NCBI RefSeq assembly: GCF_900143245.1
Contig: NZ_FRDK01000010.1
Coordinates: forward strand, 1 to 64,000
Direction of reading: 5' to 3'
Source of the DNA: Flavobacterium fryxellicola
GTDB taxonomy: Bacteria > Bacteroidota > Bacteroidia > Flavobacteriales > Flavobacteriaceae
DNA: 64,000 bases
Notes under the pieces: model-generated
The model's input: the letters and a program-made list of their open reading frames with translations, nothing else
Told to the model about the DNA's origin: nothing
Database searches by the model: none
Part shown: piece after piece, positions 18,327 through 27,710 of the stretch
Layout of the letters: each line of letters starts with the position of its first letter
How positions within the stretch are numbered: position 1 is the first letter of the stretch
Program-made: the position numbers and the translations under genes

Positions 18327-18661
18327 AAAAAGAGTACAATAAATATATTAAGTATTTTCGTGGTGTAAATTCTAGATGCATGAGATGATTTCTATAGGTC
18401 TGAAGCAGATAAGAATTAAAATACAGAATACAATCTGTTGATTTTAAAAGGAATGTTCGCCTACTAGCTTTTGTAAAATTGAAAGCTATGATACGTCCAA
18501 CACTATTTCATGGGTCTGTTTATCCTAATTCATCATGAAATACATTACGTTTGCTATCTAATTTAGAAGCACGAGCCTCTCACTTTGTTTAAACACCAAT
18601 TTTCGTTGCGGTACATTTTAATACCATCTGTCAAAATACTAATTCTATAAACGTAAAAAAA
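18327..18661. other. Intergenic region without recognisable features
   Basis: 335 bases, AT-rich, with stops in all frames. The minus-strand ORF at 18563-18766 is mainly the complement of the small gene at 18662 and is not supported. Confidence 0.45.
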
Positions 18662-18832
18662 ATGAAGATCAACTGGATTATTATTAGTATCGTTATTTTC
18701 TGCGCAATTATTTTGATTGTATTCCTTTTTAGAAAAAACCAAAAAGATAAAAAGAAGTACACTCAATTCTTGAATAATGATTACAAAAAATCTGCAGAAG
18801 AAGAATCAGATTTGAATGACGACACATATTAA
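18662..18832 (+). CDS. Small single-span membrane protein (56 aa)
   Basis: A 56-aa ORF starts with 'MKINW', has one transmembrane helix (about 5-23), a Lys-rich patch 'RKNQKDKKKY', and an acidic soluble tail 'SAEEESDLNDDTY'. This N-in/tail layout recurs as a small conserved protein in Flavobacterium genomes, to my recollection. It was preferred over the overlapping minus-strand ORF because of codon use and the clear topology. Function unknown. Confidence 0.68.
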   Translation: MKINWIIISIVIFCAIILIVFLFRKNQKDKKKYTQFLNNDYKKSAEEESDLNDDTY

Positions 18833-18999
18833 TTGCTATCGTTTCCAATTATGAATGTTATCAAAATTCGCCATTTGACTTTTTAAACCTTCTTTTACTG
18901 CACTATTTCTGAAATAAATAATAAATTTTCACTAAAAATTAGAGATTTATCTTAAAAGCTGATAGTATCAATAGTGGTGCAAAAGAACAAAAATCAGTT

Positions 19000-19152
19000 A
19001 TGGAAAAGTTCAAAAAATTGATTCAAAAAGCAAATGAGTTCCATAAAGCCAATTTATTACCACCACAGCTTATAACTTTAGGTGACGAATTTCATGGAAT
19101 TGCTAGAGATCTAGATGCAGAAATAGGAATTTTAATTGCATTATGTAATTAA
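19000..19152 (+). CDS. Possible short protein (50 aa), unknown
   Basis: The ORF encodes a 50-aa amphipathic protein starting 'MEKFKKLIQKANEFHKANLL' and ending 'RDLDAEIGILIALCN'. Its composition is protein-like and its ATG lies in an AT-rich leader. No family is recognised and it may be a fragment of a longer gene. Confidence 0.4.
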   Translation: MEKFKKLIQKANEFHKANLLPPQLITLGDEFHGIARDLDAEIGILIALCN

Positions 19153-19580
19153 TTAATATAAAATATAAATACCTATAAATCAGAATATTAACTACATAAT
19201 AGTACGAAGTAAAATAGCAGAATCGTGATTGAAACCCAATGATTCCAGGAATAAAACCTTTAGATTTTTTATAAAAGTAAACAATCTAATGCAGTGCGCT
19301 ATTTTAAATAATGCGTTCAAAATATTCAAAAATAGAACTGACAAATGGTCACTATAAAAGTATTATAAAATTGTTTCTCATTCCATACCGTTTGAAGACT
19401 ACGAATTCGTGTCTCAAAAGAGGAATCAAACCCGTTCCTTATTATAGAAAAGAGAAAAAAAGCTAAATATGAAATCCTTTAATACGACCAAGAATACTAT
19501 TAAAACTAGATAAAACGATTTACAAATTATAATGCTGAATTAAAAAACGTTTTCTTTGGATAAGAAACTAAATTTTGAAG
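19153..19580. other. Intergenic region with no supported gene
   Basis: 428 bases. A 51-codon ORF at 19311-19466 is present but has no recognisable domain and was not called. No terminator was seen for the glycosyltransferase gene that ends here on the minus strand. Confidence 0.45.
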
Positions 19581-22013
19581 CTATTCAGAAATATCTTTTG
19601 GAATTTTATTTAATAATTTTGACGCTTTTTCTCTTTTTTTACTCAGTTGCAAGTCTGAATAGCGCTTCGATCCCTCTTTTGGGCTTACCCTTTTTTCAAA
19701 AATTAATCTTGCTAATAAATAACTCACTGTTGATTCAGCACCTTGATTTAAATTGAGATGTGTTTCTTCTAAACCGTCATAACATCCTCCTGTACAAGGA
19801 TTATAAACAATTTGACTTAAATGATTATTGCCTAAAAACCAACTAAAGGCAATTTTCATTTTTTCTAAATAGCCTACTTCTTGAAAGATTTCGTAAAATT
19901 GATTCAAAGCTAAAATAGAATAAGCCACATCTATGGGTTGTTCTCCAAATTGATTTGGGCTTTTACCTTTAAGTTTCCAACCTTGATTTGAAATTACTTT
20001 AATCTGATTGTTTTTGAATATTATTGACAATAAAAAATCAAATGTTTTTTTGGCTATATCTTTATATAAATAACTACCAGAACTCATGGAAGCATAAAGC
20101 ATTGCTTCTGGTAAAAGGCTGTTGGCATAAGTTAAATAATCTTCATACCAATCCCATTTTTTTTCTGAAACACCTCTGTATTTTGATACCAAGTTATCCG
20201 CAAGCGCAACAATCAAGTTTTCAATCTCTGTGCTTTTCTTCTTTAAATTATAATGGTATAGGCCTTTAATTGCAAAAGAAATTGCTCTTGGTGATTGAAA
20301 TTTATTTATATAATGGAGCGATTTATCTAAAGCGAGTCTCACTTTTTCTATTCTTCGTTCAGGAAACAAATGTGCATAAGTCATAAATTCACCCAATGCC
20401 CAAATTGCTCTACCATTTGAATCTTCAAGATTTTCGTGATGGTTTTTTTCGAAATAATTACACTCAATATCTACATAATTTAGAAAAGATCCATCCGATT
20501 CTTGGCAAAATAAAATAAAATTTAAATAGGTATTTATCAGCTCTATATCGTCTAATTCACCAGTAAGGTAGTAATGTTTTGTAACAGCAATTAACGCTCT
20601 GGCATTATCATCAAGTGTGTATCCCGTTTCCAAATCAGGAATATCGATTGTAGAAAACTGAATCATCCCATGCTTAGCGGTCAATCGTTTAATGTGCGCC
20701 AATGAAATTTCTGGCATTTTAAACTTCAAAGCATTTTGCTTTCCCTTACTAATTTCCTGCGCTAATTTAACGTGAGAAATGGCTATATTTTGCCAAGCCG
20801 TTGGATTAATTCGATGCAAAGCATTGGATCGCATTTGTTTTAATAATTTGGGATCCAATAATAATTTTATTGCAGCATTCGCAAGTTGCCCTGAGCTTTT
20901 AAAATCAAAATTAATTCCCGCACCTTCTAGAAGTTCTTTTGAATGCGGAATTGGAGTAGAAATTATGGGGCAACCGCACGCCATTGCGTACGCTAAGGTG
21001 CCACTTACGGCTTGATTTGGATTTTTAGAAGTAAATAAATAGATGGTGGTCTGTTGCAAGTAATCGATTAAATCTTCAAGTGACAAGTAGCTGTTGATAA
21101 ACTGGACATTGTTTTGAATGTTCAACTCCATTACCTTGGCACTTAAATATTCTCTGTACTTTTCTCCTTCATTTTTCACAACTTCGGGATGTGTTTTCCC
21201 AATAATCAGATAAATAACCGAAGGAAATTTCTTTATAATTTGAGGCAAAGCTTCTAAAGCTGTTTCTATACTTTTATCCTCGCTAATTAATCCAAATGTG
21301 GAGAGAACTAATTTATTCTCCAAATGAATTTTAGATTTCACACCTTTTTCCTTTGGAGAAATTAAATGGGTGCCGTGCGGTATAACTTTTATTTTTTCAT
21401 CCAAAATACCATAATCATTAATCAAAATTGCCGAGGAATTTTTAGTCATTACAACAATTGAATCGGAAAGTTGGGCAATTTTTTGAACAATTAGTTTTAA
21501 ATCATGATCTGGTTTTGGCAAAATGGTGTGAAAAGTAGTTGCTACCGGTTTTTTTAAATGAGTTAACAATTCAATTATGTAGCTCCCATTTTTACCACTA
21601 AATAAGCCAAATTCGTGCTCTAAAAAAACCATAAAGATGCGATCATCATTATTAATTTTTACCGCAAGCTCTTCATAATTGTCTTTTTCCGAAGTGATCA
21701 AATGATATTTTACTTCTGTGGGATACGTGGCTGTTGTTTTCTTGTTTTCTAAAGCACAAATTTTGACAGATACAGCACTACCAAATTTTTGAATAATACT
21801 ATTTTTTAAATCTTGACTATAGGTTGCTATCCCACATTCTCTAGGAGGATATGACGAAATTATCAATATTTCAGGGGATTCACCCTTTGGAATACTGACT
21901 AATTGTGTAATTTCATCCGTTTTATTGTTTTCTGATTCAACTGCAGGATCAATCAAATCTTTGAGTTTAAATAGCTGATTGTTGATTTTGGTATACGTAA
22001 GTGCTGTTTTCAT
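19581..22013 (-). CDS. GT4-type glycosyltransferase fused to a C-terminal alpha-toroid domain
   Basis: 810 aa. Residues about 50-400 form a GT-B glycosyltransferase: the N-terminal half starts with 'ILIISSYPPRECGIATYSQDL' and the C-terminal half has 'KLVLSTFGLISEDKSIETAL', 'LIIGKTHPEV' and 'AYAMACGCPIISTPIPHSKEL', the donor-binding E-containing region. Residues about 435-790 are an all-alpha six-hairpin-like region ('DNARALIAVTKHYYLTGE', 'EDSNGRAIWALGEFMTYA', 'GCYDGLEETHLNLNQGAEST') as in glycoside-hydrolase-type toroids. The fusion suggests a cytoplasmic enzyme that both builds and trims or binds a glycan. The sugar is unknown. It is a lone gene. Confidence 0.82.
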   Translation of the reverse strand: MKTALTYTKINNQLFKLKDLIDPAVESENNKTDEITQLVSIPKGESPEILIISSYPPRECGIATYSQDLKNSIIQKFGSAVSVKICALENKKTTATYPTEVKYHLITSEKDNYEELAVKINNDDRIFMVFLEHEFGLFSGKNGSYIIELLTHLKKPVATTFHTILPKPDHDLKLIVQKIAQLSDSIVVMTKNSSAILINDYGILDEKIKVIPHGTHLISPKEKGVKSKIHLENKLVLSTFGLISEDKSIETALEALPQIIKKFPSVIYLIIGKTHPEVVKNEGEKYREYLSAKVMELNIQNNVQFINSYLSLEDLIDYLQQTTIYLFTSKNPNQAVSGTLAYAMACGCPIISTPIPHSKELLEGAGINFDFKSSGQLANAAIKLLLDPKLLKQMRSNALHRINPTAWQNIAISHVKLAQEISKGKQNALKFKMPEISLAHIKRLTAKHGMIQFSTIDIPDLETGYTLDDNARALIAVTKHYYLTGELDDIELINTYLNFILFCQESDGSFLNYVDIECNYFEKNHHENLEDSNGRAIWALGEFMTYAHLFPERRIEKVRLALDKSLHYINKFQSPRAISFAIKGLYHYNLKKKSTEIENLIVALADNLVSKYRGVSEKKWDWYEDYLTYANSLLPEAMLYASMSSGSYLYKDIAKKTFDFLLSIIFKNNQIKVISNQGWKLKGKSPNQFGEQPIDVAYSILALNQFYEIFQEVGYLEKMKIAFSWFLGNNHLSQIVYNPCTGGCYDGLEETHLNLNQGAESTVSYLLARLIFEKRVSPKEGSKRYSDLQLSKKREKASKLLNKIPKDISE

Positions 22014-22563
22014 TTTAGTAAGGATTTAACATTAATTCTTCTATAATTTTTTAAACATAGCGGGGTAAAAGGGATAATTTTGGCTTTACTACTTCTTTTG
22101 ATTACAGTCAAATTTCCCTCGAATTGACCTTATATCAAAGTTGAAAAATTTAACTCTCAAACCAAAAAATGCAAAACAAAACACTGGATTTTCGACCTAA
22201 ATATTGCCAGGACTGAGAAAACGTACCTTTTAAAAAGCAAAACCAAATTATAAGAAATAATTGCTTTTTTTTTTAGAATCCCAATTTAATCTTTAAAAGG
22301 AATATTTTGAATCAGTAGAGTGCAAAACAAAGTTGCGACTCTTGTCTTCTAATTTGTTACACTATTACAGTTGAATATTACATAACTTACAGATTTTTGA
22401 TATTTAACACGTCTGTTATCCAAATAAGGCGCATTCGTATTTCAAAAAATTAACAAGAACCAGAAATCACCATAAAAAGTATCTATTTTTAAAAAAGGCA
22501 AATCTATTTAGTTGTCACAAAAGAATTAGTTTCACTACTTTTACAATCATAAAAAACATAAAA
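22014..22563. other. Divergent intergenic region between the glycosyltransferase gene and panB
   Basis: 550 AT-rich bases. Apart from the panB promoter at its right end, nothing was recognised. No coding frame longer than a few dozen codons is present. Confidence 0.5.
22513..22545 (+). promoter_or_regulatory. Putative promoter of panB
   Basis: TTG (22513-22515), 21 nt, then TACTTTTAC (22537-22545). The -7 box has A in place of the final G of TAnnTTTG. The start codon follows 18 nt later. Confidence 0.5.
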
Positions 22564-23382
22564 ATGTCTGTCGCTAAAAAAGATTACAAAAGGATTACCA
22601 CGAAATCACTGATTGAGATGAAGGCTAACGGAGAAAAAATCTCTATGCTAACGGCTTACGATTACACTATGGCAAAAATCGTTGATAGTGCTGGAATCGA
22701 TGTGATTCTTGTGGGTGATTCCGCTTCAAATGTCATGGCAGGTCATGAAACAACGTTGCCTATAACTTTAGATCAGATGATTTACCATGCGTCCTCAGTA
22801 GTTAGAGCTATAGAAAGAGCTTTGGTCGTTGTGGATTTACCTTTTGGAAGCTATCAATCAGACCCGAAAGAAGCCTTGCGGTCTGCTATTAGAATTATGA
22901 AAGAAAGCGGCGGACACGCAGTAAAACTTGAAGGTGGTAAAGAAATTAAAGAGTCCATCAAGAAAATATTAAACGCAGGAATTCCTGTTATGGGCCATTT
23001 GGGTTTAACCCCACAATCCATTTATAAATTTGGAACGTACACCGTTCGCGCTAAAGAAGAAGAAGAAGCGCATAAGTTAATCGAAGACGCTAAATTACTT
23101 GAAAGATTAGGTTGCTTTGCCTTAGTTTTAGAAAAAATACCCGCACATTTAGCCGAGAAAGTAGCCCAAAGCATATCGATTCCAGTTATAGGCATTGGCG
23201 CAGGTGGTGGAGTTGACGGACAGGTTCTGGTAATTCATGACATGTTAGGAATGAATAATGAATTTAGCCCACGTTTCTTGAGAAGATATATGAATTTATA
23301 CGAGGGAATGACATCTGCTATAGGTCAATATGTTGCCGATGTAAAATCGAGTGATTTCCCTAATGCAAATGAGCAATATTAA
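22564..23382 (+). CDS. panB: 3-methyl-2-oxobutanoate hydroxymethyltransferase
   Basis: 272 aa. It transfers a hydroxymethyl group from methylene-tetrahydrofolate to alpha-ketoisovalerate, giving ketopantoate for pantothenate and CoA synthesis. Motifs: '[20 protein letters not shown]', '[20 protein letters not shown]' (metal-binding Asp), 'VKLEGG', '[16 protein letters not shown]', and '[21 protein letters not shown]'. Family length and order are kept. It stands alone; no panC or panD is adjacent. Confidence 0.96.
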   Translation: MSVAKKDYKRITTKSLIEMKANGEKISMLTAYDYTMAKIVDSAGIDVILVGDSASNVMAGHETTLPITLDQMIYHASSVVRAIERALVVVDLPFGSYQSDPKEALRSAIRIMKESGGHAVKLEGGKEIKESIKKILNAGIPVMGHLGLTPQSIYKFGTYTVRAKEEEEAHKLIEDAKLLERLGCFALVLEKIPAHLAEKVAQSISIPVIGIGAGGGVDGQVLVIHDMLGMNNEFSPRFLRRYMNLYEGMTSAIGQYVADVKSSDFPNANEQY

Positions 23383-23435
23383 AATAGACTCTTTAGATCG
23401 TTAGTTTTTTAAATTGTCAGACTAAAAAAAAGGAG

Positions 23436-23821
23436 TGCATATATTTAAGGATTTGGGGATTTGGAAAAAAGTAGCTTTTTTTTTCTTCTGAAATTATAAA
23501 GTCACTTTGTCTTTTGCCCAGCGAAAAAAATTTGGAGTAACAAATCAATCAAGCGGGGCTTCTGTTTCTATTCCGTCAAATAGTGCTGAAGGACTGTCAA
23601 GACAATCGAATAAGGACTTTGCACAATTTTTAGAAATCGCTATCGGTTCCGCTTATGAAGTCGAAACACAAATTCTTATTTCATCAGATTTGGGTTTTAT
23701 AACTTCACAAGATTTAAAGCAGTTCGCAAATATGCTAGATGAAATTGTAAAAATGACTTTAAGATTTAAAGCAACTTTATTAGATTCTTTCTTAAATTTT
23801 CAAACTGCAAGACTTGTATAA
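23436..23821 (+). pseudogene. Broken four-helix-bundle (S23-like, TIGR02436-type) protein gene
   Basis: The family normally starts '..FKDLxIWKK' and contains 'NQIRRAxVSIPSNIAEG'. Here 'HIFKDLGIWKKVAFFF' is read from a GTG at 23436, but the frame is lost in a run of nine T (23476-23484). The rest ('SEIIKSLCLLPSEKKFGVTN' onward) continues in another frame to 23821 with 'SVSIPSNSAEGLSRQSNKDF', 'LEIAIGSAYEVETQILIS' and the last helix. At 'TNQSSGAS', losing one A and gaining one G explains how a normal NQIKRAS became NQSSGAS. The TTG at 23507 used by a naive ORF call is not a real start. These proteins often lie in variable regions; their function is unknown. Confidence 0.75.
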
Positions 23822-23877
23822 ATAGCTAAACATCTAAAAAGTCTAATGATTTAAATTCCAATACTCTAAAAACCCAA

Positions 23878-24567
23878 ATGAAAATAGTTTCAGACAAATC
23901 AAATCTCCAAATTCTGCACGAAGACAACCACCTTATTGTGGTCAACAAGCGTGTGGGCGATATTGTACAAGGCGATAAAACAGGCGATAAACCATTGTCT
24001 GAAGTAGTCAAAGAATACATTAAAGACAAATACAACAAACCCGGAGAAGTATTTCTAGGAGTGGTGCACCGTTTAGACCGACCAACAACTGGAATTGTCG
24101 TTTTTGCCCGCACTAGTAAAGCATTGACGAGAATGAATGAGTTGTTTAGTAACCGGGAAACTCAAAAAACCTACTGGTGTATTGTCAAAAATAAACCTTT
24201 AAAGTCTGAAGATAAACTCGTTCATTACTTAAAAAGAAACGAAAAAAACAATTCTTCAAAAGCACATTTAAAAGAAGTTCCTGACAGTAAGCTAGCGAGT
24301 TTAGATTATAAAATCATTAGGGAACTCAACAATTATTTTGCTCTGGAAATCAATCTTCACACCGGTAGACACCATCAAATCAGAGCTCAACTTTCGGCTA
24401 TTGGTTCCCCAATAAAAGGCGATTTGAAGTATGGTTTTGACCGAAGTAATCCCGATGGTGGAATTCATTTGCACGCTCGAAAATTAGTTTTTACACATCC
24501 TGTAAGCAAAGAAAATATTGAAATAGTTGCAGCAGTACCAAACGACGTGATTTGGAACGCGATTTAA
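23878..24567 (+). CDS. RluA-family RNA pseudouridine synthase
   Basis: 229 aa. It isomerises uridine to pseudouridine in rRNA or tRNA. The catalytic motif is 'GVVHRLDRPTTGIVVFARTS' with Asp in HRLDR. Others are 'NLQILHEDNHLIVVNK' at the start, 'EINLHTGRHHQIRAQLSAIG' and 'LHARKLVFTHPVSKE'. There is no S4 domain, as in short RluA types, so the target site cannot be named. It overlaps minus-strand shadow ORFs only. A terminator follows at 24618. Confidence 0.92.
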   Translation: MKIVSDKSNLQILHEDNHLIVVNKRVGDIVQGDKTGDKPLSEVVKEYIKDKYNKPGEVFLGVVHRLDRPTTGIVVFARTSKALTRMNELFSNRETQKTYWCIVKNKPLKSEDKLVHYLKRNEKNNSSKAHLKEVPDSKLASLDYKIIRELNNYFALEINLHTGRHHQIRAQLSAIGSPIKGDLKYGFDRSNPDGGIHLHARKLVFTHPVSKENIEIVAAVPNDVIWNAI

Positions 24568-24617
24568 TTTTTATTGGAACAGTAACAAAATGAATACCTC
24601 AAAGACTTATACACTAT

Positions 24618-24646
24618 AAAACAGGAATAATTTTTCCTGTTTTTTC
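24618..24646 (+). terminator. Terminator after the RluA-type synthase gene
   Basis: AAAACAGGAA (24618-24627) pairs with TTCCTGTTTT (24634-24643), and a T-run follows. Confidence 0.82.
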
Positions 24647-24712
24647 ATTTTTATTTGGAACAGAAAGTTGGAATAAGATAATAATCTGTATTTTTAAAAT
24701 TAAAATCATCCA

Positions 24713-26041
24713 ATGAATCATAAAACCGACATAAATTACCGAAAAGAATCCCTAAAAAAACTACTTTATGTCATTACAAAGCATGAAGAAGCGATCATTA
24801 AGGCTTTGTATGACGATTTCAAAAAACCTGCTTTTGAAGCTGTTTTAACTGAAACCAATTATGTGATTAGTGATCTTAAAGAAACTATAAAAAATATAAA
24901 TTCTTGGGCTAAGCCAAAGAAAGTTTGGGCTTCGTTGTTGAATTTTCCTTCTTCAGATTATGTTTACAGTGAACCTTATGGCCATGTTTTAATACTTTCA
25001 CCATGGAATTATCCATTTCAATTAGCCTTGTGTCCCTTGGTGGCCGCAGTAGCCGCTGGAAATAAAGTGACGTTAAAACCGTCCGAACTTACGCCACACA
25101 CTGCTGCTATTATTTCAAAAATTATAAGTGAAACTTTCCCCATAAAAGAGGTAGTGGTGGTTATGGGTGATGCTACTGTGGCAGCGGATTTGTTGAAAAA
25201 ACGGTGGGATTATATCTTTTTTACTGGAAGTGTCGCTGTGGGCAAAATAGTAGCGAAAGCCGCCGCCGAGAACCTAACTCCTGTTACTCTAGAGTTGGGA
25301 GGAAAAAGCCCTTGTATTGTTGATGAAACTGCTAATTTAGAATTGAGCGCCCGCCGTATTGTATGGGGTAAAATTATAAATGCAGGACAAACATGCGTTG
25401 CTCCTGATTATATTTTGGTACACCATAAAATGAAGGACACTTTAGTGAAATTCCTAATTCTGGAAATTGAAAAAGCATTAGGAACAAATCCAGAGGAATC
25501 TCCAGATTATGCTAGAATTATCAATTTAAAAAACTGGGAACGTCAATTGAGTTTATTGGAAAATCAAAAAACGCTTTTTGGAGGAAAATCTACCAAAGAA
25601 AGCTTATACCTAGCTCCTACTTTACTCGACGAACCTACAATGGACAGTAAGGTGATGCAGGAGGAAATTTTTGGTCCCATACTTCCCATACTTTCTTATA
25701 AATCAAAAGCAGATATTGAAAAAATAATTTTGAGCTTCGAAAAACCACTATCATTGTATTTATTTACTCAAAACAAATCCTTTGTTGATGAAGTTTTACA
25801 AAAATATTCCTTCGGTGGCGGCTGCATTAATGATACCGTAATTCATTTGGTTAACAATAAGCTTCCTTTTGGCGGTGTTGGAAATTCTGGTATGGGTGCC
25901 TATCATGGAAAATTGAGTTTTGATGTTTTTTCCCATAAAAAAGCGATTGTAAAAAGAGGAACTTGGCTGGATTTACCGCTGCGCTACGCTCCATATAAAG
26001 ATAAATTAAAAACCATTCAAAAAGTATTGAAATGGATTTAA
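24713..26041 (+). CDS. Aldehyde dehydrogenase (ALDH3-like)
   Basis: 442 aa, the short form typical of fatty and aromatic aldehyde dehydrogenases. It oxidises aldehydes to acids with NAD(P)+. Visible motifs: 'ILSPWNYPFQLALCPLV' and 'VTLKPSELTPHTAAI' in the cofactor domain, 'FFTGSVAVGKIVAKAAAENL', 'PVTLELGGKSPCIVDE' with the general-base Glu, and 'NAGQTCVAPDYILVH' with the catalytic Cys. The C-terminal 'NKLPFGGVGNSGMGAYHGK' is also standard. Its last 10 nt overlap the next gene, a nitroreductase, so the two are translated together. Confidence 0.94.
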   Translation: MNHKTDINYRKESLKKLLYVITKHEEAIIKALYDDFKKPAFEAVLTETNYVISDLKETIKNINSWAKPKKVWASLLNFPSSDYVYSEPYGHVLILSPWNYPFQLALCPLVAAVAAGNKVTLKPSELTPHTAAIISKIISETFPIKEVVVVMGDATVAADLLKKRWDYIFFTGSVAVGKIVAKAAAENLTPVTLELGGKSPCIVDETANLELSARRIVWGKIINAGQTCVAPDYILVHHKMKDTLVKFLILEIEKALGTNPEESPDYARIINLKNWERQLSLLENQKTLFGGKSTKESLYLAPTLLDEPTMDSKVMQEEIFGPILPILSYKSKADIEKIILSFEKPLSLYLFTQNKSFVDEVLQKYSFGGGCINDTVIHLVNNKLPFGGVGNSGMGAYHGKLSFDVFSHKKAIVKRGTWLDLPLRYAPYKDKLKTIQKVLKWI

Positions 26042-26769
26042 GTACTGAAAAATCAGTGAGCGAAGCTATTAAATACCGACGCTCTGTCCGTGTTTTTAAG
26101 AACGAGGCAATTGATGTTCAGAAAGTAAAAGACTGCATTCAGTTAGCGGCTCTGGCACCTACTAGCAGTAATATGCAACTTTGGGAGTTCTACCATGTAG
26201 TGTCTCCGGATCGCATCGAGCAGATTGCGAAAGCGAGTTTTGATCAAAATGCAGCTAAAACGGCGCAACAACTAGTTATCGTTGTAACTAGAAAAGACCT
26301 TTGGCGCAAAAGAGTTAAATCAAATATTGAGTATCTAAAAACTCAATATGGCAATAAAGCGGAAGCCGATTATTCGAAGAGAGAAAAGTTTGCTTTAAAT
26401 TATTATCAAAAAATTGTTCCTGCCCTATATTTTGATTTTTTTGGAATCATTGGAATGATCAAATTTCTTGCTTTTCAAATTATTGGAATATTCAAGCCCA
26501 TTTACAGGCAGGCTCGCCAAAGTGATATGCGGATTGTAGCACATAAAAGTGCTGGACTCGCGGCACAAAATTTTATGATTAGTATGGCAGCCATAAATTA
26601 TGATACCTGTCCCATGGAAGGTTTTGATTCGCTGATAATTAAAAAAATATTACATTTGCCCGCTTCTGCTGAAATAAATATGATTGTAGGATGTGGTATC
26701 AGAGCTACAAATGGTATTTATGGGGAGCGGTTCCGCATCCCTTTTGAAGAAACCTATTTTAAAATATAA
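26032..26769 (+). CDS. Nitroreductase family protein
   Basis: 245 aa. FMN-dependent oxidoreductase fold: 'AIKYRRSVRVFKNEAIDVQK' at the N-terminus is the FMN-binding RRS motif, 'LAALAPTSSNMQLWEFYHV' binds FMN and substrate, and 'AHKSAGLAAQNFMISMAA' and 'CPMEGFD' are conserved later. The middle (about 110-165) is longer and more hydrophobic than in many members. The physiological substrate is unknown. The start overlaps the aldehyde dehydrogenase gene by 10 nt, which suggests linked function in reductive or oxidative detoxification. Confidence 0.9.
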   Translation: MDLSTEKSVSEAIKYRRSVRVFKNEAIDVQKVKDCIQLAALAPTSSNMQLWEFYHVVSPDRIEQIAKASFDQNAAKTAQQLVIVVTRKDLWRKRVKSNIEYLKTQYGNKAEADYSKREKFALNYYQKIVPALYFDFFGIIGMIKFLAFQIIGIFKPIYRQARQSDMRIVAHKSAGLAAQNFMISMAAINYDTCPMEGFDSLIIKKILHLPASAEINMIVGCGIRATNGIYGERFRIPFEETYFKI

Positions 26770-26793
26770 CCCATTAAATAATACCAAAACCAA

Positions 26794-27576
26794 ATGATGA
26801 ATACTACTCAAAATCGCATAGAAAGAATTAAAAATAATGGATACGAAGTGGATTTTGGCACTGTTTTCAACCATGCATTCGAAAATTATAAAAAAATTGC
26901 GCTTTATGGCGGTTTAGTTCTTTTTGTATTTTTTTTCCTTTTAAGTATAGTAGCATTTGGCGTAATCATTGCCATTTTTGGTAGTGCCGCCACTTTAGAA
27001 TTTCTAAAGCCAGAAAATTTAAGACCAGAAGCACTTTCCTTAAATATTTTATTAATTATTTCAGCAGTTTCCATTTTAATTGGTTCGTCCTTAAGCCCAT
27101 TTACTGCTGGATTAATAAAAATGGCCTATTGCGCTGAAAGAGATGAAGAATTTCATGTATCAACTATGTTTGAGTTTTTTAAAGCACCTTATTTCAAGGA
27201 ACTTTTCATCGCTACATTACTCGTCTCTATAGTGAGCTCCACCCTCTCCGCGATAATTGATTATGCACAAATTCCAATTTTGGGTTTTGTTAATACCTTG
27301 ACTGTCAATTTATTCACCATCTTAATGATTCCGCTTATTATTTTCGGCAAATTAAAAGCAGTTCAAGCTATAGAAACAAGTCTTATGATTGTATCGAAAC
27401 AACCACTGATTCTGCTGGGTTTAATTGTAGTTTCAGTTTTGGCAGTAACGGTGGGATTAATAGGATGTTGTATTGGAATTTTCTTTACTATTCCTTTTAT
27501 GTATTCTTTATACTACGTAATTTATAGTGAAATAATTGGATTTGACACCGAAATTGAACAAGAAGCAACAATTTAA
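26794..27576 (+). CDS. Membrane protein of unknown function
   Basis: 260 aa with a soluble N-terminal stretch (1-30, 'RIKNNGYEVDFGTVFNHAFENYKK' region) and about six hydrophobic segments (about 38-63, 85-105, 130-150, 158-185, 205-250). The layout resembles the DUF975/glycerophosphoryl-diester membrane-like proteins in Bacteroidota. Two adjacent ATGs (26794 and 26797) could start it. It begins 24 nt after the nitroreductase stop and may belong to the same transcript. Function unknown. Confidence 0.78.
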   Translation: MMNTTQNRIERIKNNGYEVDFGTVFNHAFENYKKIALYGGLVLFVFFFLLSIVAFGVIIAIFGSAATLEFLKPENLRPEALSLNILLIISAVSILIGSSLSPFTAGLIKMAYCAERDEEFHVSTMFEFFKAPYFKELFIATLLVSIVSSTLSAIIDYAQIPILGFVNTLTVNLFTILMIPLIIFGKLKAVQAIETSLMIVSKQPLILLGLIVVSVLAVTVGLIGCCIGIFFTIPFMYSLYYVIYSEIIGFDTEIEQEATI

Positions 27577-27710
27577 TTAAAAATTATTTTTGAATAAAAA
27601 CAATCACAGAAAGGGCAATCTGTTTTGGTTTTTATTTAAAATAAATTACTAAATTAACCGCCAAAATTGCCCCTTACTAATTTAGTTTATAACCTAAGCC
27701 AATACAATCT

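Noticed and set aside
19311..19466. 51-codon plus-strand ORF
   Set aside because: No domain, no promoter or terminator, ordinary AT-rich chance composition; too weak to call.
23507..23821. TTG-started 104-aa protein as an intact gene
   Set aside because: The family N-terminus is present just upstream in another frame, so this is the 3' part of a broken gene.
27606..27640. ACAGA...TCTGT hairpin followed by T-rich sequence as a terminator after the membrane protein gene
   Set aside because: The stem is only 5 bp and the T-run is broken; too weak to list.
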